Shown: positions 43,560-53,776 of the stretch, in pieces | How positions within the stretch are numbered: the first letter of the stretch is position 1 | How the letters are laid out: each line of letters begins with the position of its first letter | NCBI GenBank assembly: GCA_025084515.1 | Contig: JAJAGP010000761.1 | Coordinates: forward strand, 10,001 to 74,000 | Source: Ancistrus triradiatus | Taxonomy: Eukaryota; Chordata; Actinopteri; Siluriformes; Loricariidae | Length of the DNA: 64,000 nt | Reading direction: 5' to 3' | The notes under the pieces: generated by a model | Databases searched by the model: none | Told to the model about the DNA's origin: nothing | What the model saw: only the letters and a program-made list of their open reading frames with translations | Made by a program: the position numbers and the translations under genes

Positions 43560-44210
43560 ACACAAAATAGAGTTTTTAAATACTCAGTTATTTTATTGAA
43601 GGAGAAATGCAATCCAGCATCAACTGTTTCTGTGTGGAAATATTAATTGTCCCTTCAGTTATTCAATTAACCATATGTTGATCATTGGTTTCAATTACAT
43701 TACACACACCCAACTTTTAACTGCAAACCATCTTAAATCTTGTAAACGTCATACCAGTAAAATGTTTGCAGCAATGTCAAGTCCACTAAAAGTCTCAATA
43801 AGCAGCACAATATGTTATGATTTAGGGAAATATCATTGAAATATACCAGTAGGAGTTGCATAGTCAAGTTAACCAAAGTGAGTCATTGACTATATATGAC
43901 GTAAAATTGGAACAATAATGAATCTTATCAGAAATGGCAGGCCTGTCAAATTTTTTTCAATAGCACCTAAATGACTCATTCAGGAACTCACAAAATAATT
44001 CACACATCAAACTTAGAAACATCTAATGGACCTCAGGCCTCCCTCAGCTCAGCTTGAGTCAGCATCCATGATTCCACCATTATAAAGTGACTGGGCAAAA
44101 ATGGTATCTTTGGGAGAGTTACAAAAAGAATGTGTATGACTTCCAAACCATTTGGGATATTGTCTGTGGGCTGATGAGTTGAAAATCGGACCTTACCTGT
44201 AAGGTTTTAT
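43560..44210 (+). mobile_element. Tc1-like family 4, 5' part
   Basis: Terminal-region text 'tttctgtgtggaaatattaa' is followed by transposase-coding scraps: 'tgattccaccattataaag' and 'gactgggcaaaaatggtat' (end of the DNA-binding domain) and 'tgtctgtgggctgatgagtt', equivalent to the first catalytic Asp motif (LWADE). A related 3'-end scrap lies at about 44510-44660 ('gtggagtccatgccatcata'). I recognise the strings as a common fish Tc1-like family. Confidence 0.5.
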
Positions 44211-44666
44211 TGTGACCTACTCAAACGTTATAAGGAATTAATTTTATCTTAATTAGAATGAGTGAAGAGATAGAGAGAGATTGTGGAAAACAAAGAAACA
44301 AAAAATGCTTCCCTCCCAAACATAGCTATGGTCTTTGACATGTAGTAATTGTAGGCAGCTGCCTTCATGTTTACAGTACATGTGCTATAAACATTGAGCT
44401 GAAAGTCTCAAAATCGACAGTAAAGATAAATCTACAAAGGTATATATTATTTGGTATCCCTGTCTGTTCTAAACCCCCTCAAGCTTTTTTGAAGGCACTT
44501 GAACACAGAGAGAACCAACCATTCAGTATCATCACAAGATGCTCTTTGAAACAGTATGAAATCATGCTGGGATAACATGAATCAACAGTTTTTGCACAAA
44601 CATGTGGAGTCCATGCCATCATAGCAAAAGGTGGACATGCCAAATACTGGCCTGCACTGCTGAGCT

Positions 44667-46068
44667 GTGCTTTCAACAGTGATGATCAATATATTACACC
44701 TGCAATGGAAGGCATATGGAATATTTCACATATTATTGACATCCTCATTACCTAACTCTGTGATTGCATTACATATAGTTTGCAATGAACTGAATGTTAA
44801 CAGTTTAAACAAAAGTTATTTCGTACAAGCGACTGGGAAACATGCAGATGAAATTAAAATAACACAAGAGATGACCAGGATGCAAGACTACCAAGTTTTC
44901 TTTAACAATTTGAGGTCTAGAGCATTTTGGGATGTTTATGCATATGATTAAGCCAGTCTACAAAAATAAAAACAAATGTTTTGCAAATGTCTGGTGTAAT
45001 TTTTCAGTATGATCCAATGATTAATTCAGTTAGAACTACAACATACAATACACTGAAACCCAAAACTAAACAAATACTGTACAGATTGTTGTATATATCC
45101 ACAAACACACATAACAAATAAGTAATCAATTTCATAATATAATTTTATTTATCACCACCACAAGTCACACAAGGACACTGTACAAAATGATATACGAACA
45201 ACATGTTAAAAACTATGAAATGGTAAGGGTAAGAAATTAAAATGATCTCATATAAATGTCCATACAAAATAGCTGAAAATATTGTAGAAATATCCATAGG
45301 AATGATCACATAATATTGTAGTGTTTAGTGGTTGCTCTTTCATAGCTCAGGAGACTTAATGATGACTTAATGATGACACATGAGCTGCTTTAATTCACTT
45401 ATTTCTTATAAAGATGACGGTGTATACAACTGTTATTATGCCCCAGTCAAATTTATTTGTATACTGTTTTTAGAGAAGAACACATTTTCAGAGCAGCTTT
45501 TCAAACATCTAGGCCCAACAGCCCCACATGAGGAAGCCTTGTGTAACCATAGGAATTAGTAAGGAGCCTTGGAAATACCAAGACATAATGAGTCCCAACC
45601 CCACTTGGGAAAGCTAGATGCTAAATGTAAAAAATGAATTAATCTACACATGTATTAAATGTATATGGATAAGTAGGGTTAATTTAATATACATTAAACA
45701 TAAAAAAATAGAGAATATAATAAATTTAAGAATGTAAAGAATAAAGTAATTACAGACAGCAGTAAATAACAATTAGCATCCACTCATGTGGTCTGAGTTG
45801 AGCTGTGATGGCTGTAACTGGTTCCAGAAGAACAGCTCAGAGAGAAAACCAAATATGTATTTAGGGAGCTTAAGAACACAGAATCTACAAACAGAACACA
45901 GTTGTGAAATGTGCAGCATGAGACTCCAGCATCACTAAATATAACAGCATAGCTAAAAGGGTGGAGAAGCATAAGGTACCACAGCCAAGAGTGATCCCAT
46001 GAGATATCCCATATCTCCTAATACCTAATACTACATTTGCATTAAATTGTACATAGTGTCATTCATAT
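44667..46068. other. No gene seen; repeat C related text
   Basis: A 94-codon frame at 44667-44951 has no recognisable domain. About 45455-45620 resembles repeat C ('caaatttatttgtatactgt', 'aggcccaacagccccacatg'). Confidence 0.45.
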
Positions 46069-46111
<43 letters not shown>

Positions 46112-46112
46112 G
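46069..46112. repeat. (AAT)n microsatellite
   Basis: About fourteen AAT units, followed immediately by 'tttaatttatatagtgcctt', the start of a repeat C-like scrap. Confidence 0.95.
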
Positions 46113-46945
46113 TTTAATTTATATAGTGCCTTTCACAGTACCCAAGGACGCTTAACAAATTGAAGATAGACAGTAGACAAACAACAATTCAAAACAAGCA
46201 AACACATCAAACATTTAATGTTCAAAGAATAATGTTAATCAGTTTTACTTTCTATTTGATTTGTATATATTTATTCATATTAGATAGAATCACTTACCAT
46301 TAGTTAAGTAATTAAGAGCTGTCTTCACATGAGTCTGGAAACAGGTTAATGAAAGGCCCAAAAGCTGCTGAGAGAGAATGTTGAGGACAATTACAAACTA
46401 CCCCCTGTTTCTGGTGACATTAAAGACAGCACTTCAATAATAAGAAAGCAAACAGATCAAAAAGCAAGAAAAAATCCACAAGGCATTCACCACGAATACC
46501 AGACAGCTGGCCAGTAATATGAAGGACACACAAAGAGATAGCACTGTTTCTGCTTCAAAGCATTAAGGTCATGTATTTTCTGTAAAGGAGAAAACAGTCT
46601 GAATACATGTAGCAAGCTTAAACCTAAGCCACATCAAGAGGAATTTTAGTTTTTAAAGAACTTTAAGGTGTTTTAGTTAAATAAAGCAAGGTCAAAGAGC
46701 AAATTATATAAGAGCAAAGTGAGTTGTAAGGCACGTTCTCCATCCCATCCTACTTTGCGGCACGTTTAAGGAAGAGGTGTGGTAGATGGCCAAAAAGACA
46801 GGACTACCTAGTGTGAACAAGTCAGTTATCAGTGCATTTGTCTGTGTAGAATTGGAAATTTATGGGACTATTGGGGCCAGTAAAGCAGTGTGAGAGTTTG
46901 ACTATGGAACAGCCTTTCAAGGTGTATCATTGAATGAATAACTTC
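46113..46945. other. No gene seen
   Basis: After the repeat C scrap, nothing recognised. The last 150 bp may already be the degraded start of the BEL/Pao polymerase. Confidence 0.4.
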
Positions 46946-46958
46946 TCTAAGGTCCAGA

Positions 46959-49298
46959 TTGATGAGCGGTGGGGTTGACGTTTTTCCAAGAGTTAGGCAG
47001 GCACCAGTTTCATTCATGGTGGATACAGATTCTATGTTGCACCAAGTTAAGGCTCCACATGAAGACTCTTCTCAGCTTTCACAGGTGGACAGACAACTGC
47101 AATGTGCTGAAAATCACAGTCGACAGTATCCAGCTGAGACAGTTGAAATTGTACTGATTTTTTTTTTGTTTTATGTGGACTGTCTGAAGTCTGCCACAAC
47201 TGAATAGGAAGTGTGACGATTTGAAAGACATTTGTGCAAAGGGTGATTTCCATCTTTCAAAATGGGAGAGAAGCAGTCAGAAAGTACTCAACTCTATTCC
47301 AAAGTGTGAACTGGCTGGTGAGCTGAACCGTTTCGATCTTGATCAGGATGAACTCGAAGTGGAAAGAGCTCTTTTACTTACTTGGTGTGTTGAGTCAAAT
47401 GCTTTGAAGGTCAAGTTTACCATCAAAGATTTGAACTTGTCCTCTTCTTGTCCATTGACAAGAAGAGGGCTACTTTCATTTGTCATTTCATTACATGACC
47501 CATTTGGAATCCTGGCTCCTGTAGTCTTACCTGTTATGATTCTGCAAGATCTTTGCAGAATAAAACTTTGATGGCAAGATGAACTGCTAGAACACATCAT
47601 AGTGCGATGGTCTAAATGACTGACTGGACTTCTGTTACTTCTATTACTGCAAAACAGTGTCTTGAAACTGAAGGTTTTGGGGACAATTATTTACTCAGCT
47701 GTATCATTTCACAGCTGCAAGTGAGGCTGCTTATTGCACCCTTAGGTGACCAACGATTTCCCACATTGAGCTGACTGCAGATATACAGTATCTGCAGGCA
47801 AAACTGACATCTTATTATAAAGGCAACTGCATTTGAAACGTATAAAATCAGTGTTTTGGATGACAATGCAATAGTACTGAATTATCTCAGAAAGGATAGT
47901 ACATATTTCTCAACTTGTGTGGCAATTAGAATCTCAACCATCTTGAAAAACTCCAGGGCAGAACAATAGAGATATGGCAGTACTGACAAAAATCCAGCAG
48001 ACTGTGTTTCCAGAGGGCAGATGGTTCAATAATACATGAAAGATGCAACTTGGTTTTGATCCACTGTTTCTTTACAGTCCAGTGGAGTGTTGGCCAAACA
48101 ACACAAATGATCATACAGAAATCACAGCTGATGATCCTGAAATACAAAACTAATTCATGGCAAATTCCTGAAACTAAAAACATTACTCATTAGTCAAAAC
48201 TGCATCAAGCAGCATTCTGCTTACAGACAAATCAATTTCAATACAGACTAACAGTGTTTTAAAAGCACTGACTTACTCACAGTTGAAGACCTGGATGAAG
48301 CTGAGCTTGAGACCATCAAACCTGCTTAAAAGAAGAAGTTTTCTAAGGAGATCTTAGCTCTGCGTAGTAGTTATTTGTGTAAGCTTAACCCTGTCCGTCA
48401 TGGAATACTGCATGTAGGTGAAGACTCTCTTGAGCAGATTTGGAACAATGTTCAAAAGACTGAACATTACCAGCCTGAGATCATTTACATTTATAGCATT
48501 TAGCAGACACCCTTATCCAGAGCAACTGACAACTGATACATTCTTACAATCCAAACAATTGTGGGTTAAGGGCTTTGCTCAAGGACCCAACAGTGGAAGC
48601 TTGACAGAGGTGGGATATAAATCCTGGACTTTCAGGTCTATAGCCCAATACCTTAACCTTAGCCGCTAGGCACCCATAATCCCAGATCCTTAGACACATT
48701 ACACAGGGGCTTTCTAAAATGGAACCGACATGTTAGATTCCCAGTGCAAACACAGCAATTAGAAATTCTATCCAGATCTTCACTTATAGAGTGAAAACAG
48801 AGTAATGACAGATAATCTACTATTCTTTAAAGTTGGAGTAAACTATTTTGGAGCATTTCAAGTTAAATGTGTAAGTGGCTTCCTCAAGTGATATGGTGTC
48901 AGTCTTTCCTGCTTAATCACTCGTGCCGTATACAGTGAGTTGCCTCAGCACAGACACAGACTCATGTACAGCATTAATATGATCAGTTGATTTATGGCAT
49001 GGAGCGTACAAGTCAAAGAGCTTCATTCAGGCAATGGCACAAATTTTATTGGAGTGGAACATGAGCTAAAATTGCTGAATGCAACACCTCAAAGATTCTG
49101 TACTACTTGCGGCAGCATGGGACTAAGTGGATATTAAATCCTCCAGCAGGTTCTCATCTTGGTGGAGCTTGGGAGAGATTAATTAGGTCTGTAAGAAAGG
49201 TGATAAATTCCACCATAGACAAACAGGTTGTTGATGAGGAATGCCTGCATTCAGAGTTCACCCAGACAACCAGCTACCCAATCGTCTTTCACAGATAA
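46959..49298 (+). pseudogene. BEL/Pao Pol remnant (RT to integrase)
   Basis: RT: FMVDTDSMLHQVKAPHED (first catalytic Asp region) and RQYPAETVEI followed by FYVDCLKS, where the family has YVDD; one Asp codon is lost. Then, in the next frame from about 47221, CAKGDFHLSKWERSSQKVL, LDQDELEVERALLLTWCVES and RRGLLSFVISLHDPFGILAP, all classic Pao strings. Integrase end at 49107-49298: KWILNPPAGSHLGGAWERLI and VRKVINSTID. The segment 47600-49100 has many stops. It cannot be functional. Confidence 0.82.
48485..48680 (-). mobile_element. SINE-B inserted in BEL/Pao
   Basis: 'tttatagcatttagcagaca', 'ttatccagagcaactgacaa', 'tgctcaaggacccaacagtg' and the head with 'gggatataaatcctggac' and 'ccttagccgctaggcaccc'. 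It splits the BEL/Pao remnant. Confidence 0.85.
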
Positions 49299-49300
49299 CA

Positions 49301-50140
49301 AAGTGAATGAATGAATGAATGGATGAATGAATGAAGTTTGAATTTGTGGAATGTTCTCTACCAATATTAGACTGGATTTTGTTTGTTTTGGAAATAGAGT
49401 ATTTTTTTATAAATAAATATATAATTTAATTTTGCAAAAATTTAAATTGGATATGGAAGCTACACTATCCCAACAATTACCAACCTGTATGACTGCATGT
49501 GGGAGGCAAAAAGACAGTAATCCTCCTAATCTAAAGCAGAGATTCATAACTCTATCACAGTCCAGCAACCCCACCCTACATTCCCAACTCAGGCTGGTGA
49601 CAGACCAGGCAGGCTAGAGACAACTCTAGCCTACAGTCCCAGGACAAAAGCTGTGCATCCCTTTCTAAAATGGTTAACTGAAACCTGTGTAAATAAGTAT
49701 TATTTTAATTTAGACTTAAAGATGGGGAGTGTGTCTGAATCTGTGAGCCATGTACAAGAATGCCTGTCACTCTGTTGTGACTTTTTTTTTATTTGTAGGG
49801 AATTCTGTACCCTGTGAGCTACACATTCATTCAGATAATGTGGGACTAGGTTATAAAAAAAGATTTTGTTATCAAATGTGTAAAATAAAAGGTAATCAGT
49901 GCACAGCTGATAGAACAAGGCTAATATGATCACATTTTCTAGTTCTACTTAGTTATAATAAGTTAAGAGTTAATAATCCAACCTCAAGATTGTAAATACG
50001 AAATGACTCAGTTTCTCATCATCTATGAAACAGAGTATGCAGTATAGCAATATTATGTAGCAGGAAGAAAGCAGTTCTAGTAAAGGTACTAATGGGCATA
50101 TCAAAGGAAAGGCCTAAATCAAAGGTCACACCTTAGTTTT
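49301..50140. other. No gene seen
   Basis: Starts with an (ATGA)n run at 49300-49345, which may be a SINE-A tail. Otherwise AT-rich with chance frames. Confidence 0.45.
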
Positions 50141-50320
50141 TTACAGACAGAGAGGGATCATAGATTTAAACAAGCTGTCTCTCACAGCTTTGGGTCCAAC
50201 TAATAACACTTCATCTTTATCATAGTTACGTAAATAAAAATGACATGACATCCAATCAATTTCCTTTAAACAACTCGTCAAATTCGGTTCTTGATGCATT
50301 TTGACCAGAAAATTTTGTCT
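50141..50320 (-). pseudogene. LINE RT fragment (L2/Rex type)
   Basis: Minus-strand peptide with CLKEIDWMSCHFYLRNYDKD and EVLLVGPKAVRDSL. It matches the conserved 'DI..WM..N.L.LN.DKTE' segment after the RT catalytic box of fish L2/Rex LINEs, with one residue lost. Too short for subfamily. Confidence 0.65.
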
Positions 50321-51450
50321 CGGTTCTTGTGCTTTGCTCGATACTCCGCGCACTTGCTTAAACTTGTTTGAGTCAAGCCGCGTGAATTGTTACAGCCAAA
50401 ACTCGATTCATGATTCATGATTCAGTACGCAGTGATTCAGATTCACAATAGCCATTGCTAAGTGAAGATCTCTGCTATTTTCATCTGTTTTTTATTTATT
50501 TTTACATCTACAATAATGTATTCTTAAGTGCAAATAAAGTCCCCATGGGTCCTAAACAGGGTTGTAATGACTCCCAACTGAATGGGAAACAGGAACGTAA
50601 TGCTCCAGAACACAGGCTGAAGTTAGCATTAGCAGCTATGCTAGCACCTTGAGTTCACCAATAGAGTAAGTGTTTTGCTTTTACTTTTCACTTTCAATCC
50701 ATTGGTCACTAAATTACCTGATTTTAATTATTAACAGATTTTAATACTTTATCGTTAAATAAGCTTTGTATTAATGATTCTGACCAACTGTAAGTTAATG
50801 TAAGTGTTTTAAACATTAACTTACTTATGATTACATACCATAGTTTCCACTGTACCAAATACTTGCTGGAACATATCCGCATTGTAAATCAGGGAGCACC
50901 TGACACAAGAAATAGCTATGGTATTTTCTAACCTATTCAATAAATATCATGATTTGTAGTATAAAATGGCCCCCTTGATCTATATATGCATATGTATATG
51001 TATCTATATCTATGTAACAAGAAAAGAGATTAAACTATTCTCTGAGGATAATACTAGTTCAATTAAGTACCAAATTAATGCTGTTTCTATAATTGTTTTC
51101 TTAACACCATTTAGGTGGCAGTTACACAGTTGAACGTAGACTGCCTTTCTAGGAGATGAAAGGAAGGGTTGAAACCGGTCTATAATTGAATAATATGCTA
51201 GGGTTAAGTTGTTTTAATCCTCATTCATTCACTAATTCCCTTTCTTATCTCTGGACAGGGTCTGGGTGCCAAGCCAAATTTTTTAAATATTTGTGCACTT
51301 AAACGATTTTGGGCACTGTAGCCAAGCATAATGAGTGAATGTTACATGATAAGCAATGGTTCTACAATATCAAATTAATTAATCTACTTACTTAATTCTT
51401 TAAGTAAGTATTTAGCAATTGTATCAACTACTGTGGAACTCTGTTAAGCC
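50321..51450. other. No gene seen
   Basis: AT-rich; 'tatctatatctatg' short repeats near 51000; no coding or mobile element signals that I can name. Confidence 0.5.
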
Positions 51451-51454
51451 TATT

Positions 51455-51628
51455 TGTTAAAGTACTAGACTACAGTATAGACAAGAAGGTCTAGAAGCCT
51501 ACGACTGCTAGGCTGCCACTGTTGGGTCCTTGAGCAAGGCACGTAACCCACAATTGCTTTGATTGTAAGGTTGTATCAATTCACTCTGGATAAGGACGTC
51601 TGCTAAGTGACATAAATGTAAATGTAAG
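51455..51628 (+). mobile_element. SINE-B, plus orientation with tail
   Basis: Head 'aaagtactagactacagta', then 'gctgccactgttgggtcctt', 'gagcaaggcacgtaaccca' and 'ctggataaggacgtctgct', ending in 'aaatgtaaatgtaa', an (AAATGT)n-type tail. It gives the full order of the family. Confidence 0.85.
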
Positions 51629-52600
51629 GAAAAATACTAACTTCTATAATAATATTCTAGCTGTGATTCAGAGCTAATTTCACATGCATCAATGCTAGTG
51701 CTGCATCTAATTGTTTGTTGAATAACTGAGTGTTTTGATGAAATTTGTATTTTAAGCATTTTTAAGTTCTTATTATTAAAAACAAATCATGAAATCATTA
51801 ATGTTGAGATCAAGTGTATATTGCTGTAACGTTTTAGTTAGTCTGGGAACCGTATTAAAAATAACTCCAGGTTTGTACCTGTTTTTCACTCTTTGTGAGG
51901 GAAAACACAAAGAAAAGACTTAGTAAGGGCATTTATACTTTACTATGCTATTCCTCCAAGCAATCAGACATGCCTCCAATTTACAATCAAACAGTTCATT
52001 TTAAGGAAGGGGTGTGGCCATTATATCATAATTCTTTTAATCCTAGCTTGAACAGCATTATCTAAAAGTGAGTGAAGCAAGTATTCTAATTGGTGTCCTT
52101 CATGCTCAAGCTGCTCAGGCTCTGATGGTGAGTTAATTGTCACATCTGGCAGTTTATTAATATATGAAGCTGCAATGAGAGACATATTAGTGCACTTTGT
52201 TTGATAATAAGGCATTAGAAAAATATTATTAGTTACATGTAGTCAAATACTAATAGGTAGTGATTGAATCATGTTGTGTGAAAACAATAATGCTATCTAT
52301 ATAAGTACTGAATGTTAATATTAGATCTAAGGTATGCTTACAGTGGTGGGTCGACTTCATCATATTCTACGTGATACCCATGGATTCTAAACTTGACTCA
52401 AATGATTTTTTATTGGAATGACCTATAAAGAATCCTTATCAGTTTAATGTGCTAAGCAGGAATGAAACTTAGCAATTCCTGAAGAAACTCAGAATGAGTA
52501 CCCAGAGGGCAGTAAATAGTGATAAACTGAAACAAGAATAACTGATAAACAAGTATTTATTTATTGTTTTACAAGACTGGATCAGTCACATTAAGAACAA
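51629..52600. other. No gene seen
   Basis: A 64-codon antisense frame (52021-52215) has no domain I recognise. AT-rich. Confidence 0.45.
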
Positions 52601-52602
52601 GT

Positions 52603-52950
52603 GTCACACCTGCACATGCACCGCAGCGCTGTTAGCTCAGCCCACTTCCTGCTCTCCGGCGTTCGTTGAGATTGCGTTACCGGAGACATTTGATGGGAAC
52701 CCAGTGCTGTATAACACATTCCATGCGCAGTGAATTTGCTGGGGTCTCGCTGGTGGTATCCTGCCTTTCAAGCAGGGCACTTCAGTGAGTGACGGAGAGG
52801 TGGTTGCAGGTGCAAACCGGGGCCTGTGACCAGCTCCTGGATGCACTTGAGGCAGTTTTTGGTCCTTCTACAGATAGTGAGCCATACGCCCCCGAAGCTC
52901 CACTGTTCGGCCGTCCCACACAGAGTGCCCACCCAGGAAAAAATGTATTG
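52603..52950 (+). pseudogene. Ty3-type Gag remnant
   Basis: PETFDGNPVLYNTFHAQ (about 52679-52729) resembles the conserved start of fish Ty3-type Gag (PE.F.GD......F..QC), followed by a stop. Downstream, text that can be read as CDQLLDALEAVFGPS keeps Gag-like composition. It begins at about 52603 with 'gtgtcacacctgcacatgca'. A palindromic AT-rich repeat then interrupts it. Confidence 0.5.
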
Positions 52951-53215
52951 TGAAATTTGACAGTAGAACCATGAAGTCGCCAAATTACCACCAAAATTCA
53001 TAGTACAACCAATAAATAATTCATGATCAGTTCATAGTCAACCAGGTTTACAGTTATACTATGAAATTTCACAGTAGAACCATGAAGTGGCCAAATTACC
53101 ATCAAAAATCCATAGTTTAACTGTGAACTTCATGGTCAAACTATGAATGTTCACATTAAAACTGTCAAGCAATTCACAGTTTTACTATGAAAATTCACAG
53201 TACATTTCTTCATGG
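52950..53215. repeat. AT-rich self-complementary repeat
   Basis: Words TTCACAGT/ACTGTGAA and CATAGT/ACTATG recur many times on both strands. The block 'agtagaaccatgaagt' with 'ccaaattacca' occurs twice (about 52963 and 53069). It looks like a short palindromic repeat array or MITE inserted between the Gag remnant and the minisatellite region. Confidence 0.7.
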
Positions 53216-53339
53216 GCAGATCACCAGCGTTCAGCCGGTACCTCAGCTCGCCCGTCATTTGCTGGATCCTCCGCTCGCTGGTTGTCGTAGGATTCCAGCT
53301 ATAAGTGGGGACAAGTGCAGCGCTAAGCTTGCTCTTTTC

Positions 53340-53525
53340 AAAGGGCGCCCGTCCCAGTCCAGGGATCGCCCTTCTCAGTGTCTGTTCCAGGGTCGCCCGT
53401 CCCAGTCCAGGGGTCACCCGTTCCAGAGTCCATTCTTGGGATGCCCGTCCCAGTCCAGGGATCGCCCATCCCAGAGTCCATTCTATGGATGCACGTCCCA
53501 GGGCCAGTCCAGGGCCCGTCCATGT
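53340..53525. repeat. GC-rich minisatellite 1 (about 57-bp unit)
   Basis: 'cccgtcccagtccaggg' recurs at about 53347, 53397 and 53443, each followed by '(a)tcgccc' or 'tcaccc' and 'ccagagtccattct'. Frames are open in several phases. Confidence 0.75.
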
Positions 53526-53776
53526 CTGAGACCTGTCATAGGTCACCTACGCCTGGTAACCATACAGTTAGGCAGTCTAGCTAGTTAGGCGGTCGTAGAG
53601 CCTTTAATGCCCTGTAGCAGGGCATCGGAACGTATAGTGCCTGATAACCCGGTACTGAAACCGGTTGGCCCTGACATTAAGCATGATAGCCCGTTATCCG
53701 TGCACGCCACGCCCGTTAGCTCCACCGAAGAGCTGTTAGTGCCTAGCAGCACTGTTTCCTGAAGCTGGTCAGCCGC

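Larger units (their letters stand above)
46950..49300 (+). mobile_element. BEL/Pao LTR retrotransposon, polymerase remnant
   Basis: The order RT palm, RT end/RNase H entry and integrase C-terminal part is visible over 2.3 kb in one orientation, with a SINE-B inserted at 48485-48680. LTRs were not identified. See the coding entry. Confidence 0.75.

Noticed and set aside
51455..51530. tRNA gene
   Set aside because: A and B boxes are tRNA-like but the cloverleaf arms do not pair and the text continues into SINE-B core and tail.
53187..53588. Several overlapping open frames on both strands across minisatellite 1
   Set aside because: GC-rich repeats without stops are open in many phases; no frame is favoured by composition or by continuity with the 53777 frame.
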